Below, in pieces: positions 1 to 9,575 of a DNA stretch of 40,202 nucleotides. The position numbers and the translations under genes are program-made. Each line of letters begins with the position of its first letter. Positions within the stretch are counted from its first letter, which is position 1. The DNA comes from Bacteroidota bacterium. GTDB taxonomy: Bacteria > Bacteroidota > Bacteroidia > Bacteroidales > UBA4417. The stretch covers positions 1-40,202 of the forward strand of contig JAKLFM010000026.1 in NCBI GenBank assembly GCA_022711175.1. Direction: 5' to 3'. The notes under the pieces were generated by a model. The model was not told the origin of the DNA. It did no database searches and saw only the letters and a list, made by a program, of their open reading frames with translations.

Positions 1-23
1 GTAATGTATATTTGAAAAATATG

Positions 24-31
24 TATTTTTG
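24..31 (+). promoter_or_regulatory. possible -7 promoter element for the carboxylase operon
   Basis: TATTTTTG matches the Bacteroidota -7 consensus TAnnTTTG and lies about 135 bases before the biotin carboxylase start. The -33 element would fall at or beyond the window edge, so it cannot be judged. A second match, TATATTTG, lies at 7-14. Confidence 0.3.
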
Positions 32-167
32 CGCCCTTTGAAATGAATTCCCTGTTGTCCGGTCATATATATGATGATTCACTTACCAGGATGTTTAAGC
101 TTTTGTAATTTTCTGCAGGGAGCATTTTACTTTTTAAAAGCAAGGAATCATTCGCTATCCCATCCTT

Positions 168-1694
168 ATGGAGATGAAAAATATTAAGAAAGTACTCATC
201 GCCAATCGCGGTGAAATTGCTGTGCGCATCATGCGTTCGTGCCGCGAGATGGGCATTCATACAGTAGCCGTATTCAGCGATGCCGACCGCACAGCATTGC
301 ATGTGCGTTATGCCGGCGAAGCCTATCATATTGGAGCTGCACCTTCGGCCGAGAGTTATCTCAACATCGAGAAAATCATCGAAGTTGCAAAATTGTCAAA
401 ATCGGAGGCCATACATCCGGGGTATGGTTTCTTATCTGAAAATGCTACTTTTTCGAGGCGCTGTCGCGAAGAGGGCATCATTTTTATTGGCCCATCACCC
501 GAAGCCATCGAAGGCATGGGCGACAAAATCACTGCCCGCAAAACCATGATAGCCGCCGGTGTTCCCGTTGTACCAGGCACTACCGAAAAAGTAAGCACCG
601 AAGATGAAGCATTAAACATCATCGCTGAAATCGGTTTGCCTGTGATGATTAAAGCATCAGCCGGTGGCGGTGGTAAAGGGATGAGGCTGGTGAAAAAAGA
701 AAGTGATATCGTAAGTTCGCTTCGTGCCGCACGTTCTGAAGCTAAAAGTGCCTTCGGAGACGATTCCATTTACATTGAAAAATATATCGAATCGCCTCAC
801 CATATTGAATTCCAGGTACTTGCCGACAGGTTTGGAAACACTGTTCATCTGTTTGAACGTGAATGTTCGGTGCAACGCCGCCATCAAAAGGTGGTTGAAG
901 AAACCCCTTCACCCGTTATGACTCCCGAAGTACGCAAAATTATGGGCGATTATGCGGTAGCGGCTGCAAAGGCAGTGAATTATGAAGGCGCCGGCACCAT
1001 TGAGTTCATCATGGACGATAACCTTAACTTCTATTTCCTCGAGATGAATACCCGCCTGCAGGTTGAACACCCGATTACCGAACGTGTCGTTGGTGTTGAC
1101 CTAGTGAAGGAGCAAATTCGCATTGCCGATGGCCGTGCGTTGCCTTTCAGGCAGGAAGACCTTCACCAGACAGGTCATGCCATCGAGTGCCGTATTTATG
1201 CCGAAGACACTGATAACAACTTCATGCCGAACCCCGGAACCATCACCCACATCACCGAACCTCACGGGCTTGGCATCCGCTGCGACGGTTATGTTTATCC
1301 CGGCTACACCATTCCCATTTATTACGATCCTATGATCAGTAAACTCATCGTGTGGGACAAGTCACGCCAGGAAGCCATCAGCCGTATGAAAAGAGCCCTG
1401 TACGAATACAAAATCACGGGCGTAAAAACCTCGATCAAATTCCTCGAACGCATAATGGATGCCGTTGAGTTCCGCGAAGGCCGGTATAATACGCACTTTA
1501 TTGAGAATAACCTGAAATACCTGCTCAGCGATACCGAATGCGATATGTATTGTGAGGACCTTGCGCTTATTGCCACATATATTGAGCATAAGGAAAAGAT
1601 CGAAAAAATTGAGCAGACTATCTCCCCGGCAACTGTTCGTCACGGCAGCGACTGGAAGCATTATGGAAGGCGTTATGGATCACTGCGTTTGTAG
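168..1694 (+). CDS. accC: biotin carboxylase subunit of an acyl-CoA carboxylase
   Basis: Cytoplasmic biotin carboxylase: ATP-dependent carboxylation of the biotin carried by the BCCP subunit encoded next. The 508-residue protein has the full family layout. The N-terminal domain starts KKVLIANRGEIAVRIMRS, followed by an ATP-grasp domain with the glycine-rich loop SAGGGGKGM near residue 165 and the EMNTRLQVEHPITE motif near residue 290, then the biotin carboxylase C-terminal domain. Length is somewhat above the usual 445-500. ATG codons at 168 and 174 are both possible; neither has a clear ribosome binding site, which is normal for this phylum. It is the first gene of a three-gene operon with BCCP and a propionyl-CoA-type carboxyltransferase, so it probably serves propionyl-CoA rather than fatty-acid acetyl-CoA carboxylation. 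The motif assignment is firm; the acyl-CoA specificity is inferred from the neighbours. Confidence 0.95.
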   Translation: MEMKNIKKVLIANRGEIAVRIMRSCREMGIHTVAVFSDADRTALHVRYAGEAYHIGAAPSAESYLNIEKIIEVAKLSKSEAIHPGYGFLSENATFSRRCREEGIIFIGPSPEAIEGMGDKITARKTMIAAGVPVVPGTTEKVSTEDEALNIIAEIGLPVMIKASAGGGGKGMRLVKKESDIVSSLRAARSEAKSAFGDDSIYIEKYIESPHHIEFQVLADRFGNTVHLFERECSVQRRHQKVVEETPSPVMTPEVRKIMGDYAVAAAKAVNYEGAGTIEFIMDDNLNFYFLEMNTRLQVEHPITERVVGVDLVKEQIRIADGRALPFRQEDLHQTGHAIECRIYAEDTDNNFMPNPGTITHITEPHGLGIRCDGYVYPGYTIPIYYDPMISKLIVWDKSRQEAISRMKRALYEYKITGVKTSIKFLERIMDAVEFREGRYNTHFIENNLKYLLSDTECDMYCEDLALIATYIEHKEKIEKIEQTISPATVRHGSDWKHYGRRYGSLRL

Positions 1695-1755
1695 CAACGT
1701 TTTTCAGTTGTTTCCTAAACAGGCTTAATCAATTGGATATCAGTAAATCAGAATT

Positions 1756-2265
1756 ATGGAACTTGAACTGAAAGTAAACGATCGTACGGCAAAAATCAGG
1801 GAATTGAAACGCGAAGGAAATATCCTTACAGTAGCGGTTGACGATAAAATATTTGAAGTTGACCTGGTAAAGGTTGGCAGACGTGATTACTCTGTGCTAT
1901 ACAAGGGTAAGTCATACAACATCGGGGTGATTGAAGGCCGCGAGCCCAAACACTACTCGGTCAATACCTTTTACTTCGGCTATGATATTGAAGTGGTGGA
2001 TGCCGAAACAAGGTACATTGAAAGCCGTGAACAGGCGGGGCACCACCATGCAGGTTCCGAAGTGCGCTCACCAATGCCCGGTAAAGTAGTGAAAGTTCTC
2101 GTGAAACCGGGAGATGCAGTTGAAGCCGGGCAAACGGTAGTCATAGTCTCGGCTATGAAAATGGAAAGCGAATTTAAAGCACCAAAATCCGGAGTGGTTT
2201 CGGAAGTGCCTGTTCGGGAAGGTGATACGGTTGACGGAAACCAGGTTATGGTTGTAGTGGATTAG
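1756..2265 (+). CDS. biotin carboxyl carrier protein (biotin/lipoyl domain)
   Basis: This 169-residue protein carries the biotin that moves CO2 between the carboxylase and the carboxyltransferase. The C-terminal 70 residues form a biotinyl domain. It has the entry motif RSPMPGKV near residue 104 and the canonical SAMKMES motif, with Lys135 as the expected biotinylation site. The N-terminal 90 residues are a less conserved beta-rich region seen in BCCPs of propionyl-CoA carboxylase or decarboxylase complexes. There is no Ala/Pro-rich linker such as that of E. coli AccB. It lies 61 bases after accC and about 70 bases before the carboxyltransferase gene, in one operon. A decarboxylase gamma subunit is the alternative. 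The presence of a biotin carboxylase in the same operon favours an ATP-driven carboxylase. Confidence 0.93.
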   Translation: MELELKVNDRTAKIRELKREGNILTVAVDDKIFEVDLVKVGRRDYSVLYKGKSYNIGVIEGREPKHYSVNTFYFGYDIEVVDAETRYIESREQAGHHHAGSEVRSPMPGKVVKVLVKPGDAVEAGQTVVIVSAMKMESEFKAPKSGVVSEVPVREGDTVDGNQVMVVVD

Positions 2266-2335
2266 TGCCAATCACTTTTATCAATAGCAAAACTTCAAAG
2301 CCGCAATTTATTAATCAGAAAATTAACGATTGAAT

Positions 2336-3874
2336 ATGTCAACCCTCAACGATAAATTCAGGAAACTCGAAAACAAACATACCGAAGCCGAACTGGGAGG
2401 CGGCCAGGACCGTATTGACCGCCAGCATGCTGCAGGCCGCAAAACAGCCCGCGAACGCATTACCGACCTTGTTGATTCAGGTACTTTTGTTGAACTCGAT
2501 AAGTTTGTGGTGCACCGTTCGCGCGATTTCGGTATGGAGAAAAACCTCATTGCCGGCGATGGGGTTGTATCGGGCTACGGTAAAATTGATGGCAGGCTGG
2601 TGTATGTTTTTGCCCAGGATTTCACAGTATTTGGCGGTACAATGAGCCGTGCCAATGCCGATAAGATTGTGAAAATCATGGACCTGGCAGTAAAAATGGG
2701 CGCCCCTGTCATTGGCCTCAACGATTCGGGTGGCGCACGCATTCAGGAAGGCGTCGAGAGCCTTGCCGGATATGCCGATATTTTTTACCGCAACGTGATG
2801 AGTTCAGGGGTAATACCGCAAATCTCGGCCATTCTGGGACCTTGTGCCGGCGGCGCCGTGTATTCACCTGCCATTACTGATTATATAATTATGGTGAAAG
2901 ATTCGAGTTACATGTTTGTTACCGGGCCCGATGTCATCAAAACCGTTACACACGAAGAAGTAACCAAGGAAGAACTTGGCGGGGCGCTGGCTCATAACAC
3001 CAAAAGCGGAGTAGCTCACCTTACCGCGGAAAACGACGAACATGCCATGATGATGATTCGCGAGTTATTGAGTTATCTGCCGTCGAACAACATGGAGGAT
3101 GCGCCGATGAAGCCTTGCCTCGACGATATTAACCGTGAGGATGAAAAACTCGATATCATGGTGCCCGAAGATCCCAACAAGCCTTACGATATGAAGGAAA
3201 TCATCAGGGTGGTGGTTGACAGCCATAACTTCTTTGAAATACAACCCTTGTATGCTCCCAATATTGTAGTAGGATTTGCAAGGCTGGGCGGCCGTAGCGT
3301 GGGAATTGTTGCCAATCAGCCGGCTATGCTGGCTGGTGTGCTCGATATCAGTTCATCCATCAAGGCGGCGCGTTTCGTTAGGTTCTGCGATGCTTTCAAT
3401 ATACCGTTGGTCACGTTTGTCGATGTGCCCGGATTCCTGCCGGGAACAGCCCAGGAATTTGGCGGAATTATCAAGCATGGTGCAAAGTTGTTGTATGCTT
3501 TTGCCGAAGCTACTGTTCCAAAAATTACCCTCATCACCCGCAAGGCTTACGGTGGCGCCTACGATGTTATGAGCAGCAAACACATCGGCGCCGATGTGAA
3601 TTTTGCTTTTCCTACAGCCGAAATAGCCGTAATGGGTGCCGATGGCGCCGTGAGCATCATTCACCGCGACAAACTGAGTGACGAAGACAGGACAAAGGCA
3701 GTGGAAGATTATCGCGAAACTTTTGCCAACCCTTATAAAGCCGCCGAGTTAGGGTATATTGACGAAATCATCTATCCAAGGCACACGCGCAATAAACTCA
3801 TCCAGGCACTTGAAATGACGCAGAATAAGCGGAAAACCAACCCGCCCAAGAAGCACGGGAATATTCCCTTATAA
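2336..3874 (+). CDS. pccB: propionyl/methylmalonyl-CoA-type carboxyltransferase
   Basis: Carboxyltransferase subunit (about 512 residues) that moves CO2 from biotin to an acyl-CoA, most likely propionyl-CoA to give methylmalonyl-CoA. It contains both crotonase-like halves. The N-terminal oxyanion region includes [15 protein letters not shown] and [13 protein letters not shown]. The C-terminal half has [20 protein letters not shown] and the motif [10 protein letters not shown]. These are typical of PccB/MmdA and distinct from AccD, which has a zinc ribbon that is absent here. An in-frame TTG lies at 2330, but the ATG at 2336 (protein start MSTLNDKF) is the better start. The end overlaps the convergent NSAR gene by 6 bases. 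MmdA (a sodium-pumping decarboxylase alpha subunit) is the main alternative; no membrane beta subunit gene is seen nearby. Confidence 0.93.
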   Translation: MSTLNDKFRKLENKHTEAELGGGQDRIDRQHAAGRKTARERITDLVDSGTFVELDKFVVHRSRDFGMEKNLIAGDGVVSGYGKIDGRLVYVFAQDFTVFGGTMSRANADKIVKIMDLAVKMGAPVIGLNDSGGARIQEGVESLAGYADIFYRNVMSSGVIPQISAILGPCAGGAVYSPAITDYIIMVKDSSYMFVTGPDVIKTVTHEEVTKEELGGALAHNTKSGVAHLTAENDEHAMMMIRELLSYLPSNNMEDAPMKPCLDDINREDEKLDIMVPEDPNKPYDMKEIIRVVVDSHNFFEIQPLYAPNIVVGFARLGGRSVGIVANQPAMLAGVLDISSSIKAARFVRFCDAFNIPLVTFVDVPGFLPGTAQEFGGIIKHGAKLLYAFAEATVPKITLITRKAYGGAYDVMSSKHIGADVNFAFPTAEIAVMGADGAVSIIHRDKLSDEDRTKAVEDYRETFANPYKAAELGYIDEIIYPRHTRNKLIQALEMTQNKRKTNPPKKHGNIPL

Positions 3875-4990
3875 ATGCGCTTGAACCTTTTGTGCTGTGC
3901 TTTTAACGGTCACAAAATCAAGCATATTCATATTTACTTCAACGCCAATACCGGGGCCTGTCGGTACATCCATGGTGCCGTCGGGATTAATGGTAGCCCG
4001 GGGTTCCACAATGTCTTCCTTGTAATATTTTTTACTTGCCGAAATGTCGCCGGGCAGGGTGAAATTGGGAAGTGATGCAAGGGCGATATTCCCGGCGCGG
4101 CCAATTCCAGATTCAAGCATGCCACCATGCCATACGGGAATATCCATCGAAGCACAATAATCATGAATAAGTTTTGATTCGGTGTAACCACCAACACGTC
4201 CTGGTTTGATATTGATGATCCGGCAACTTCCCAATTCAATAGCAGCGCGGGTATCGTCGAGCGAATGGATGCTTTCGTCGAGGCAAATTGAAGTTTTGAT
4301 TTCGCGCTGCAATTTCGAGTGGTCGTATATATCCTCATAACCAAGAGGTTGTTCGATCAGCGACAGGTCGTATTGGTCCATCTCCCTGAAAAGGCTGATA
4401 TGGTCGAGCGTGTAAGCCGAATTTGCATCAACCTGGAGGAGTACATCAGGGAAATTACGTCTTAAAGCTTCGACAAACTGCATATCGAGGCCGGGAGCAA
4501 TCTTAATTTTAATGCGCTGATAGCCTTCGGCAAGGTATCCTTCCACTTTATGGATCAGATCAGGCACCGAATCCTGGATGCCGATACTCACGCCACAGTC
4601 AATTTTAGAACGGACGCCGCCGAGCATTTTCGAGAGGGAAATACCTTTTGTTTTAGCGAAAGCATCCCACAAGGCTGCCTCGAGCCCGGCCTTGGCCATC
4701 ATATGTCCACGCACCTTTGCATAAGCAGCAATGGCTTCATCAACCGAGCTGAGGTCCTTTCCGAGGATTGATGGAATAAGAAAATCATTCAGGATATGCC
4801 AGGCTGTAGGTACGGTTTCGTAAGAGTAAAAAGGAGTGCCTTCGGCAACGCTTTCGCCCCAGCCGGTTACGCCTTCGGCATCTACCCTTACAATTATATG
4901 CTCTTCGTCGTATTCAGTACCCATAGAGGTTACAAACGGGCTGACAAGGTCCATTTTAATGTGGCGGAGTTCAATTCGATCGATGCGCAT
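3869..4990 (-). CDS. N-succinylamino acid racemase / o-succinylbenzoate synthase family enolase
   Basis: A 373-residue cytoplasmic member of the muconate-lactonizing subgroup of the enolase superfamily. The alpha-proton-abstracting pair is visible as KIK (Lys161 and Lys163). Metal ligands lie at Asp188 (in VDANSA), Glu213 (IEQPL) and Asp238 (LDES), and the opposite lysine is Lys262 (IKPGRVGG). This spacing is the same as in well-studied NSAR/OSBS enzymes. The tail motif [13 protein letters not shown] also points to the NSAR/OSBS family. OSBS works in menaquinone synthesis, NSAR converts N-succinyl-D-amino acids to the L form, and related enzymes epimerise dipeptides. No other men gene is in view. 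The neighbours (exported peptidase, amino-acid-type permease) make an amino acid or dipeptide role plausible. The fold is certain; the substrate is not. Confidence 0.88.
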   Translation of the reverse strand: MRIDRIELRHIKMDLVSPFVTSMGTEYDEEHIIVRVDAEGVTGWGESVAEGTPFYSYETVPTAWHILNDFLIPSILGKDLSSVDEAIAAYAKVRGHMMAKAGLEAALWDAFAKTKGISLSKMLGGVRSKIDCGVSIGIQDSVPDLIHKVEGYLAEGYQRIKIKIAPGLDMQFVEALRRNFPDVLLQVDANSAYTLDHISLFREMDQYDLSLIEQPLGYEDIYDHSKLQREIKTSICLDESIHSLDDTRAAIELGSCRIINIKPGRVGGYTESKLIHDYCASMDIPVWHGGMLESGIGRAGNIALASLPNFTLPGDISASKKYYKEDIVEPRATINPDGTMDVPTGPGIGVEVNMNMLDFVTVKSTAQKVQAHL

Positions 4991-5000
4991 GTATGTGTGG

Positions 5001-5053
5001 GTTAATGGTTTATTAGTAAATGGTTGTTTAGTTAATAGGAAATTGGTTATTAG
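5001..5053. repeat. degenerate GGTTAAT/TTATTAG-type intergenic repeat
   Basis: The 110-base gap between the M14 peptidase and the racemase gene holds several imperfect copies of a short unit such as GTTAATGGT and GGTTATTAG. Similar TTAACCAAT units occur at 37128-37205 and near 30700. It looks like simple intergenic repeat DNA. I see no promoter or terminator in it. Confidence 0.3.
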
Positions 5054-5100
5054 AATCTGTTTAAGGATAGGGATGTTTTGCCGTTAAAGCGAGGTGCAGG

Positions 5101-6594
5101 TTATTTGATCACCCTCAGTACAGGGTAGTATGTACCCGTTTTTATGAGATGGGCAAATTGCTTGTATGTGATAAGCCCCAGCATTGATTTAGGTTCAAGT
5201 GCCTGGGCTATAAGGTTTGATTTAAGCTGGCCGATCGGAATAAAAACATAGTCGGATGGAGTTACGGGTTCAGCCGGCGATGTTTCAACGATTGGGTTGA
5301 TAATCATATCTCTTTCAAAATCAATTGAATCAGTATCGCGGATGAAATACCTTTCAATTTTGGGATGCTTCGAGGGCTGGTAATCTTTAAAGTTGATCGT
5401 TTGAACACGAAGCCAATCCATCAACTCAGTATTGTTTTTTGCAATGAGGTAGCCAAGAGGTCGTTCTACATCATAGGTCGATTTTACAACCGGCCTGTAG
5501 TCGGCTACTTCAACCATAGTGTCAGTTTTTGTTGAACAGGAAACTAAGGGTAATGAGAGTTTTCGGCCGTCAGAAAAATGGCCGGCCTGTACCGAAACAT
5601 TTTTCCCGGGTTTTGCATTGAGGAGGGTTTTGCGTCCGTCAGTAACCAGCTGTCTTATTTTTTCACCATTCACATAGATGAATTCCAGTAGCGCCATCAT
5701 ACCAGCAGCCTGCGAATCGCAGCGCTTTTGAAGGTTTTCGATATATGTATCCTCGCCATTCATGCCTTCCTGAATAAACGAAACTGTGTTGAGAATGCCG
5801 AAACTCTGCCTGCCGTCGTTAATATCAAAAGTGCTGTGGCGTATGTAATCCACTCCCGGAGGGCCCCCGGGGCAGTAAACAAACGAGCTGTATCCCTTAT
5901 CGCTGATGTATTTCAGAATAAAAGGCGCCGCTTCTTCATTCGAAAACTTCCTTATGTCATCGGCAATATTCACATTGGTATTTACACCCAGTGTTACGGC
6001 AGCGTTCTTACGGTAGCCATACTTTTTCCAGTCGTCGCCAAAGGGTGAATATTCATGGACATCCATGGTAACCTCGAAAAGGTATTGTTCAAAAAAGCGG
6101 TGGAGGGCTTTTGTTTCGGGTTCAGTGAGTATGAGGTGGTTGCGGTTGAGGTCCATATCATGGGCATTGCGGCGCTTGTTTACTTCCGATCCGTCGGGAT
6201 TAACCTGAGGGATAATGGTCAGGTCAATCTTTTCAAAAAGATAGCTATTCTCAGGCCTTATCAGCCTGGAGGCCAGCAACAAGGCTCCTTCTTTTCCCGA
6301 TTGCTCGTTGCCATGCTGTTGGGCTAATATCAAAACTCTGGTTTTTGAATTATCTGCGCCGAATTCTCCTGTTGAAAACTTCAAAGCGTAAAGATTCCGT
6401 CCCTCGACAGATTGCCCGATAATTTCAGAACGCATTATGCCGGATGATGAGTCCAACTCATGCACGAAATCTGAAAGCTGGTTGTAGGTGGTTGGTTTGG
6501 CAAATTTATTTTTTTCAAGCGGTGTGGCCAGCTCCTGTGAATTAGTGGTCGCGAATAAAGCCATAGCCATCAGAGTTAAAAGTAACTGTTTCAT
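5101..6594 (-). CDS. exported M14-family zinc carboxypeptidase
   Basis: A 497-residue secreted or periplasmic metallopeptidase of the M14 fold. The start MKQLLLTLMAMALFATTNSQ is a typical signal peptide. Zinc ligands appear as His94 and Glu97 (QQHGNEQSG) with a third ligand at His180 (MDVHEYSP). The substrate-binding NRNH cluster is near residue 150, in a context VNPDGSEVNKRRNAHDMD that is standard for the family. The C-terminal 180 residues are a beta-rich region that I do not recognise. HGNE rather than HARE places it closer to the branch that includes gamma-D-glutamyl and succinylglutamate/aspartoacylase-like enzymes, so the bond it cuts may not be an ordinary C-terminal peptide bond. It is encoded 34 bases after the permease gene and precedes the racemase, probably in one operon. 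Confidence 0.85.
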   Translation of the reverse strand: MKQLLLTLMAMALFATTNSQELATPLEKNKFAKPTTYNQLSDFVHELDSSSGIMRSEIIGQSVEGRNLYALKFSTGEFGADNSKTRVLILAQQHGNEQSGKEGALLLASRLIRPENSYLFEKIDLTIIPQVNPDGSEVNKRRNAHDMDLNRNHLILTEPETKALHRFFEQYLFEVTMDVHEYSPFGDDWKKYGYRKNAAVTLGVNTNVNIADDIRKFSNEEAAPFILKYISDKGYSSFVYCPGGPPGVDYIRHSTFDINDGRQSFGILNTVSFIQEGMNGEDTYIENLQKRCDSQAAGMMALLEFIYVNGEKIRQLVTDGRKTLLNAKPGKNVSVQAGHFSDGRKLSLPLVSCSTKTDTMVEVADYRPVVKSTYDVERPLGYLIAKNNTELMDWLRVQTINFKDYQPSKHPKIERYFIRDTDSIDFERDMIINPIVETSPAEPVTPSDYVFIPIGQLKSNLIAQALEPKSMLGLITYKQFAHLIKTGTYYPVLRVIK

Positions 6595-6628
6595 AATCAG
6601 CGTTTACAATAATTATCAACCCTTGTTT

Positions 6629-8230
6629 TCAGTACCCGTTTAATTGCATGGTTACAGTGGGTATGAGCAGTAACCATCCCAAAATAACCAGGATAAGGAT
6701 AAGTTTCCAGCCCCAGCGGAACCATTTATTGAAGGGTATGCGCGCCATTTCAAGAACACCTATCAATACCCCTGATGTTGGGGTTATAAGGTTGGTAAAT
6801 CCGTCGCCAATGTGAAAAGCTGTAACGGTAGCCTGTTTCGAGAGGTCAACCATATCGGAGATATCTCGGAGGATAGGCATAATGAGCGCGGCTTTGGCAG
6901 TGCCTGAGGTGATGATCATATTGAGCCCGGACTGAAAAACATACATCAGCGAAAGCGTGGCGATTTTTCCTGTTCCCGCGATCGCATTTGATATGCTGTA
7001 CAGGATTGTATCAATAATTTTACCGTCTTCCAGGATTACAATGATGCCACCGGCAAGCCCAACCACCAGCGCAGCCGACATAATATCTTTGGCGCCGGCA
7101 ACAAATGAACGGGTAATCTCGTTGGCATCCTTGCCCATAGCAATCCCGGCAACTATTGCCATGGCAAAAAACAGGGCAGCCAGTTCGAGCAGTCCCCATT
7201 GGAAACCTGTGACCCCAACAACAAGAAATAAAATGGTAAAAATTAGGATGGTGAGCACAAATGCCTGTATCGATTTCCGCACAGCCATGAAGCCAAAAAA
7301 GGCGAAAAGAACTGCCATAACCGGGAGCGCCGGAATCATTAATGAACTCGCCCCGAGGCTTATGGCATTTTTTGGCCAGATAAATGCTGAGGTTATTATA
7401 GCGGCCAACACGCTAACATATGCAAACCAGGTAGCTGTTTTCGGGTTTTCTGAAACCTGCAGGTCGGCTTTGGCATGATGTTCACGCCAGTAATGATCCT
7501 CATTATAAACAATTGATCTGGTCGGATTTTTTTTCACCCGGTTGGCATACCACAGCACATAACCGATTCCTACAATGTTCACCACAATCCAGATGAAGAA
7601 CCTGTACTCAAGGCCTGAAAAGAGCTGTAGTCCTGAGATTTCCTGGGCAATACCCAGTGTAAAAGGGTTCATCAGGCAGCCAGCGAACCCTATCCCGGCG
7701 CCAATAAAACACATGCATACACCCACAATCGAATCATAACCCATGGAGATGGCCAGAGGCACGAAAATGATAACAAAAGCAATGGTTTCCTCAGCCATCC
7801 CGAATACGGCGCCAAAGAAACTAAACATCAGCATCACCACGGTAATGATGATGTTGTTCACACCCAGAAATCGTATTACCTTGTATTTGTTGAGTTTATC
7901 GCTTTTCTTGAGGAATGAATACACACCCATATCAATGGCTTTGCTTTCGTTCAGAATCCAGAATGCGCCTCCAAGGATGAGGATGAATACAATGATTTTA
8001 GGAGAACGGACAAATCCTTTGTAGAATGCTGAAAATATTTGCCAGGTCTGGGGCGAATTGCCTGTGTATTGAAACGAATGGGCTTTGATTACTTCACTTG
8101 TACCTGCCGAGGTGGTAATCTTCTCACGCTCAAACGATCCGCCGGGAATAAACCAGGTGAAAATGGCGGCAATGATAATGATCGAAAAAATGATTACATA
8201 GGTATGCGGTATTTTGAATTTTGAGGCCAT
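6629..8230 (-). CDS. YfcC/DcuC-family permease (amino acid or dicarboxylate transporter)
   Basis: A 533-residue inner-membrane transporter with about 12 hydrophobic segments. The N-terminal stretch KFKIPHTYVI followed by a first membrane helix and FTWFIPGGSF is characteristic of the YfcC branch of the DcuC/C4-dicarboxylate carrier family (Pfam PF03606). Members are annotated as basic amino acid antiporters or dicarboxylate carriers, but few have been tested. The open frame extends to 8299. A start at 8230 (protein MASKFKIPH) or 8236 is preferred, because the -7 promoter element at 8252-8259 would exclude the longer form and the family starts here. It is the first gene of a likely operon with the M14 peptidase and the racemase. 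The gene order suggests uptake or exchange of amino acids or dipeptides; the substrate is unproven. Confidence 0.87.
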   Translation of the reverse strand: MASKFKIPHTYVIIFSIIIIAAIFTWFIPGGSFEREKITTSAGTSEVIKAHSFQYTGNSPQTWQIFSAFYKGFVRSPKIIVFILILGGAFWILNESKAIDMGVYSFLKKSDKLNKYKVIRFLGVNNIIITVVMLMFSFFGAVFGMAEETIAFVIIFVPLAISMGYDSIVGVCMCFIGAGIGFAGCLMNPFTLGIAQEISGLQLFSGLEYRFFIWIVVNIVGIGYVLWYANRVKKNPTRSIVYNEDHYWREHHAKADLQVSENPKTATWFAYVSVLAAIITSAFIWPKNAISLGASSLMIPALPVMAVLFAFFGFMAVRKSIQAFVLTILIFTILFLVVGVTGFQWGLLELAALFFAMAIVAGIAMGKDANEITRSFVAGAKDIMSAALVVGLAGGIIVILEDGKIIDTILYSISNAIAGTGKIATLSLMYVFQSGLNMIITSGTAKAALIMPILRDISDMVDLSKQATVTAFHIGDGFTNLITPTSGVLIGVLEMARIPFNKWFRWGWKLILILVILGWLLLIPTVTMQLNGY

Positions 8231-8251
8231 AACCATTTTTTTTAGTCTGTT

Positions 8252-8259
8252 CAAAAATA
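8252..8259 (-). promoter_or_regulatory. -7 promoter element upstream of the permease operon
   Basis: On the minus strand these bases read TATTTTTG, an exact match to TAnnTTTG. It lies 16-22 bases before the two candidate starts at 8236 and 8230. No clear TTTG -33 box is visible at the expected distance. Confidence 0.4.
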
Positions 8260-8316
8260 CGGAAATATCAGTATGATTATGATCATAATAAAAGTACAAT
8301 CAGCCCGAAAAATCAT

Positions 8317-8324
8317 TATATTCG
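8317..8324 (+). promoter_or_regulatory. -7-like promoter element of the type IX-sorted protein gene
   Basis: TATATTCG, one base from the Bacteroidota consensus TAnnTTTG, sits 33 bases before the ATG at 8357. This divergent promoter region is shared with the permease operon. It implies that the upstream extension of the reading frame to 8273 is not translated. Confidence 0.35.
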
Positions 8325-8356
8325 CATTGGAAATTATTAACCTAAAATCATACATT

Positions 8357-9457
8357 ATGAAAAAACATCTACTCCTCTTTGCAGCGATAATTCTTTCAAT
8401 CACCAGCGGTTTTTCCCAGGCAAGCTTTTCAACCGGTGCAATTGAAGTTGTTGTAAACCAATATGGGCGCATAAGGGTTTACAATTCAGCCGGTTTGCAG
8501 CAAATGTGGCGCACCTCATTGTTGGTAGGCACCTCTTCAACCACTGTTTTTGATTATGAAAATGATGCCGAAACACTGGAACCGCCGTTATTGGTTTCAA
8601 GTCCGGCCTCAAGTGATTTCGAAATTTATGGGGCTTTTGACAACACATACTCTGCATTGCCGCCTGATGTGATTGAGAAATTGTATGTTTATGGCTGGAC
8701 GAACGGTAATTACATCATTGCGAAATACAATGTGAAAAACGATGAACCGGCAGCCATCAATGCCATCATAGGCCTTGATATCATACCGTACATTGACGAA
8801 ACGGATGGCCATGATACCGTTACCTATAACTCCACCAAGAATGTTATCAGGATTCACCGCGGGGCCGAAACCAACACTGGTATCAAACTCCTTTCGGCTC
8901 CTCTCACATCGCTCTATTCATTTGAGTGGTACGACGGCTATTCGGTTGATGCTGATTACTGGACATGGATGACATACAATCAACTTCAGCCGCAATATGT
9001 TTCGCCCACTGCAGATGGTTCAGTGTCAATCACTGCCCAGGGTGCCGTGGCCCTTGATCCCGCTGCATCAACCGATGTTTATTACGCTATAGCACTAGGA
9101 GCCAATGAACAGGAAATGCTCGATAATATTGCCGCAGCCGAAGAAAAATACCAGCTTTTAATTACTTCGGTGCCCGATCCGAATCTTGCCGGTAACGGGC
9201 TGATTCTCGGTAAAAACTATCCAAACCCGTTTAACGAATCAACTTTCATAAAATACCAGTTGCCAACCTCAGGTATGGTGAGCTTAAAAGTTTATGACGT
9301 ATTGGGCAACGAAGTAATGAACCTTGTTGATGCCAAACAAACAGCAGGCCAGCACATACTCAATGTGGATGCAAAACAACTGGGCAGTGGTGCATACTAC
9401 TATACCCTCAGGTTCAACAACCAGGTGAAAACCAATAAAATGTTTATCGTAAAATAG
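8357..9457 (+). CDS. secreted protein with type IX secretion sorting domain, function unknown
   Basis: A 366-residue exported protein. The signal peptide is MKKHLLLFAAIILSITSGFSQ. The mature part (about residues 22-285) is a beta-rich domain that I cannot assign to a family. The last 80 residues are a classic type A type IX sorting domain: GKNYPNPFNESTFIKYQL, then VYDVLGNEV and a lysine-ending tail MFIVK. The protein should therefore cross the outer membrane by the gliding/T9SS machinery and be released or anchored at the surface. The open frame continues upstream to 8273, but the ATG at 8357 gives the signal peptide and follows a promoter-like box. The gene stands alone between divergent and convergent neighbours and ends at a strong terminator. 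Whether it belongs to the peptide-use genes around it cannot be told from sequence. Confidence 0.85.
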   Translation: MKKHLLLFAAIILSITSGFSQASFSTGAIEVVVNQYGRIRVYNSAGLQQMWRTSLLVGTSSTTVFDYENDAETLEPPLLVSSPASSDFEIYGAFDNTYSALPPDVIEKLYVYGWTNGNYIIAKYNVKNDEPAAINAIIGLDIIPYIDETDGHDTVTYNSTKNVIRIHRGAETNTGIKLLSAPLTSLYSFEWYDGYSVDADYWTWMTYNQLQPQYVSPTADGSVSITAQGAVALDPAASTDVYYAIALGANEQEMLDNIAAAEEKYQLLITSVPDPNLAGNGLILGKNYPNPFNESTFIKYQLPTSGMVSLKVYDVLGNEVMNLVDAKQTAGQHILNVDAKQLGSGAYYYTLRFNNQVKTNKMFIVK

Positions 9458-9520
9458 AGAGTTACACTGTTTTAAAGTTTACGGATTGGTGTGACTGCAT
9501 TCACATTTTCCCAATTAAAA

Positions 9521-9555
9521 CACGAGAGGCTGCCGGTAAAAGGCAGCCTCTCGTG
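9521..9555. terminator. bidirectional terminator hairpin
   Basis: A perfect 14-bp stem (CACGAGAGGCTGCC paired with GGCAGCCTCTCGTG) encloses a 7-base loop between two convergent genes. Read on the minus strand it is followed by TTTTAATT. It should therefore end the SusC/SusD operon transcript, and it can also serve the plus-strand gene at 8357-9457. Confidence 0.85.
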
Positions 9556-9575
9556 TAATTATAAGTAAGCAGTTA

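Noticed and set aside
3869..4990. Assigning the enolase-family gene firmly as menC for menaquinone synthesis
   Set aside because: No other menaquinone genes are near, and the NSAR/OSBS family is known to be promiscuous. Only the family is called.
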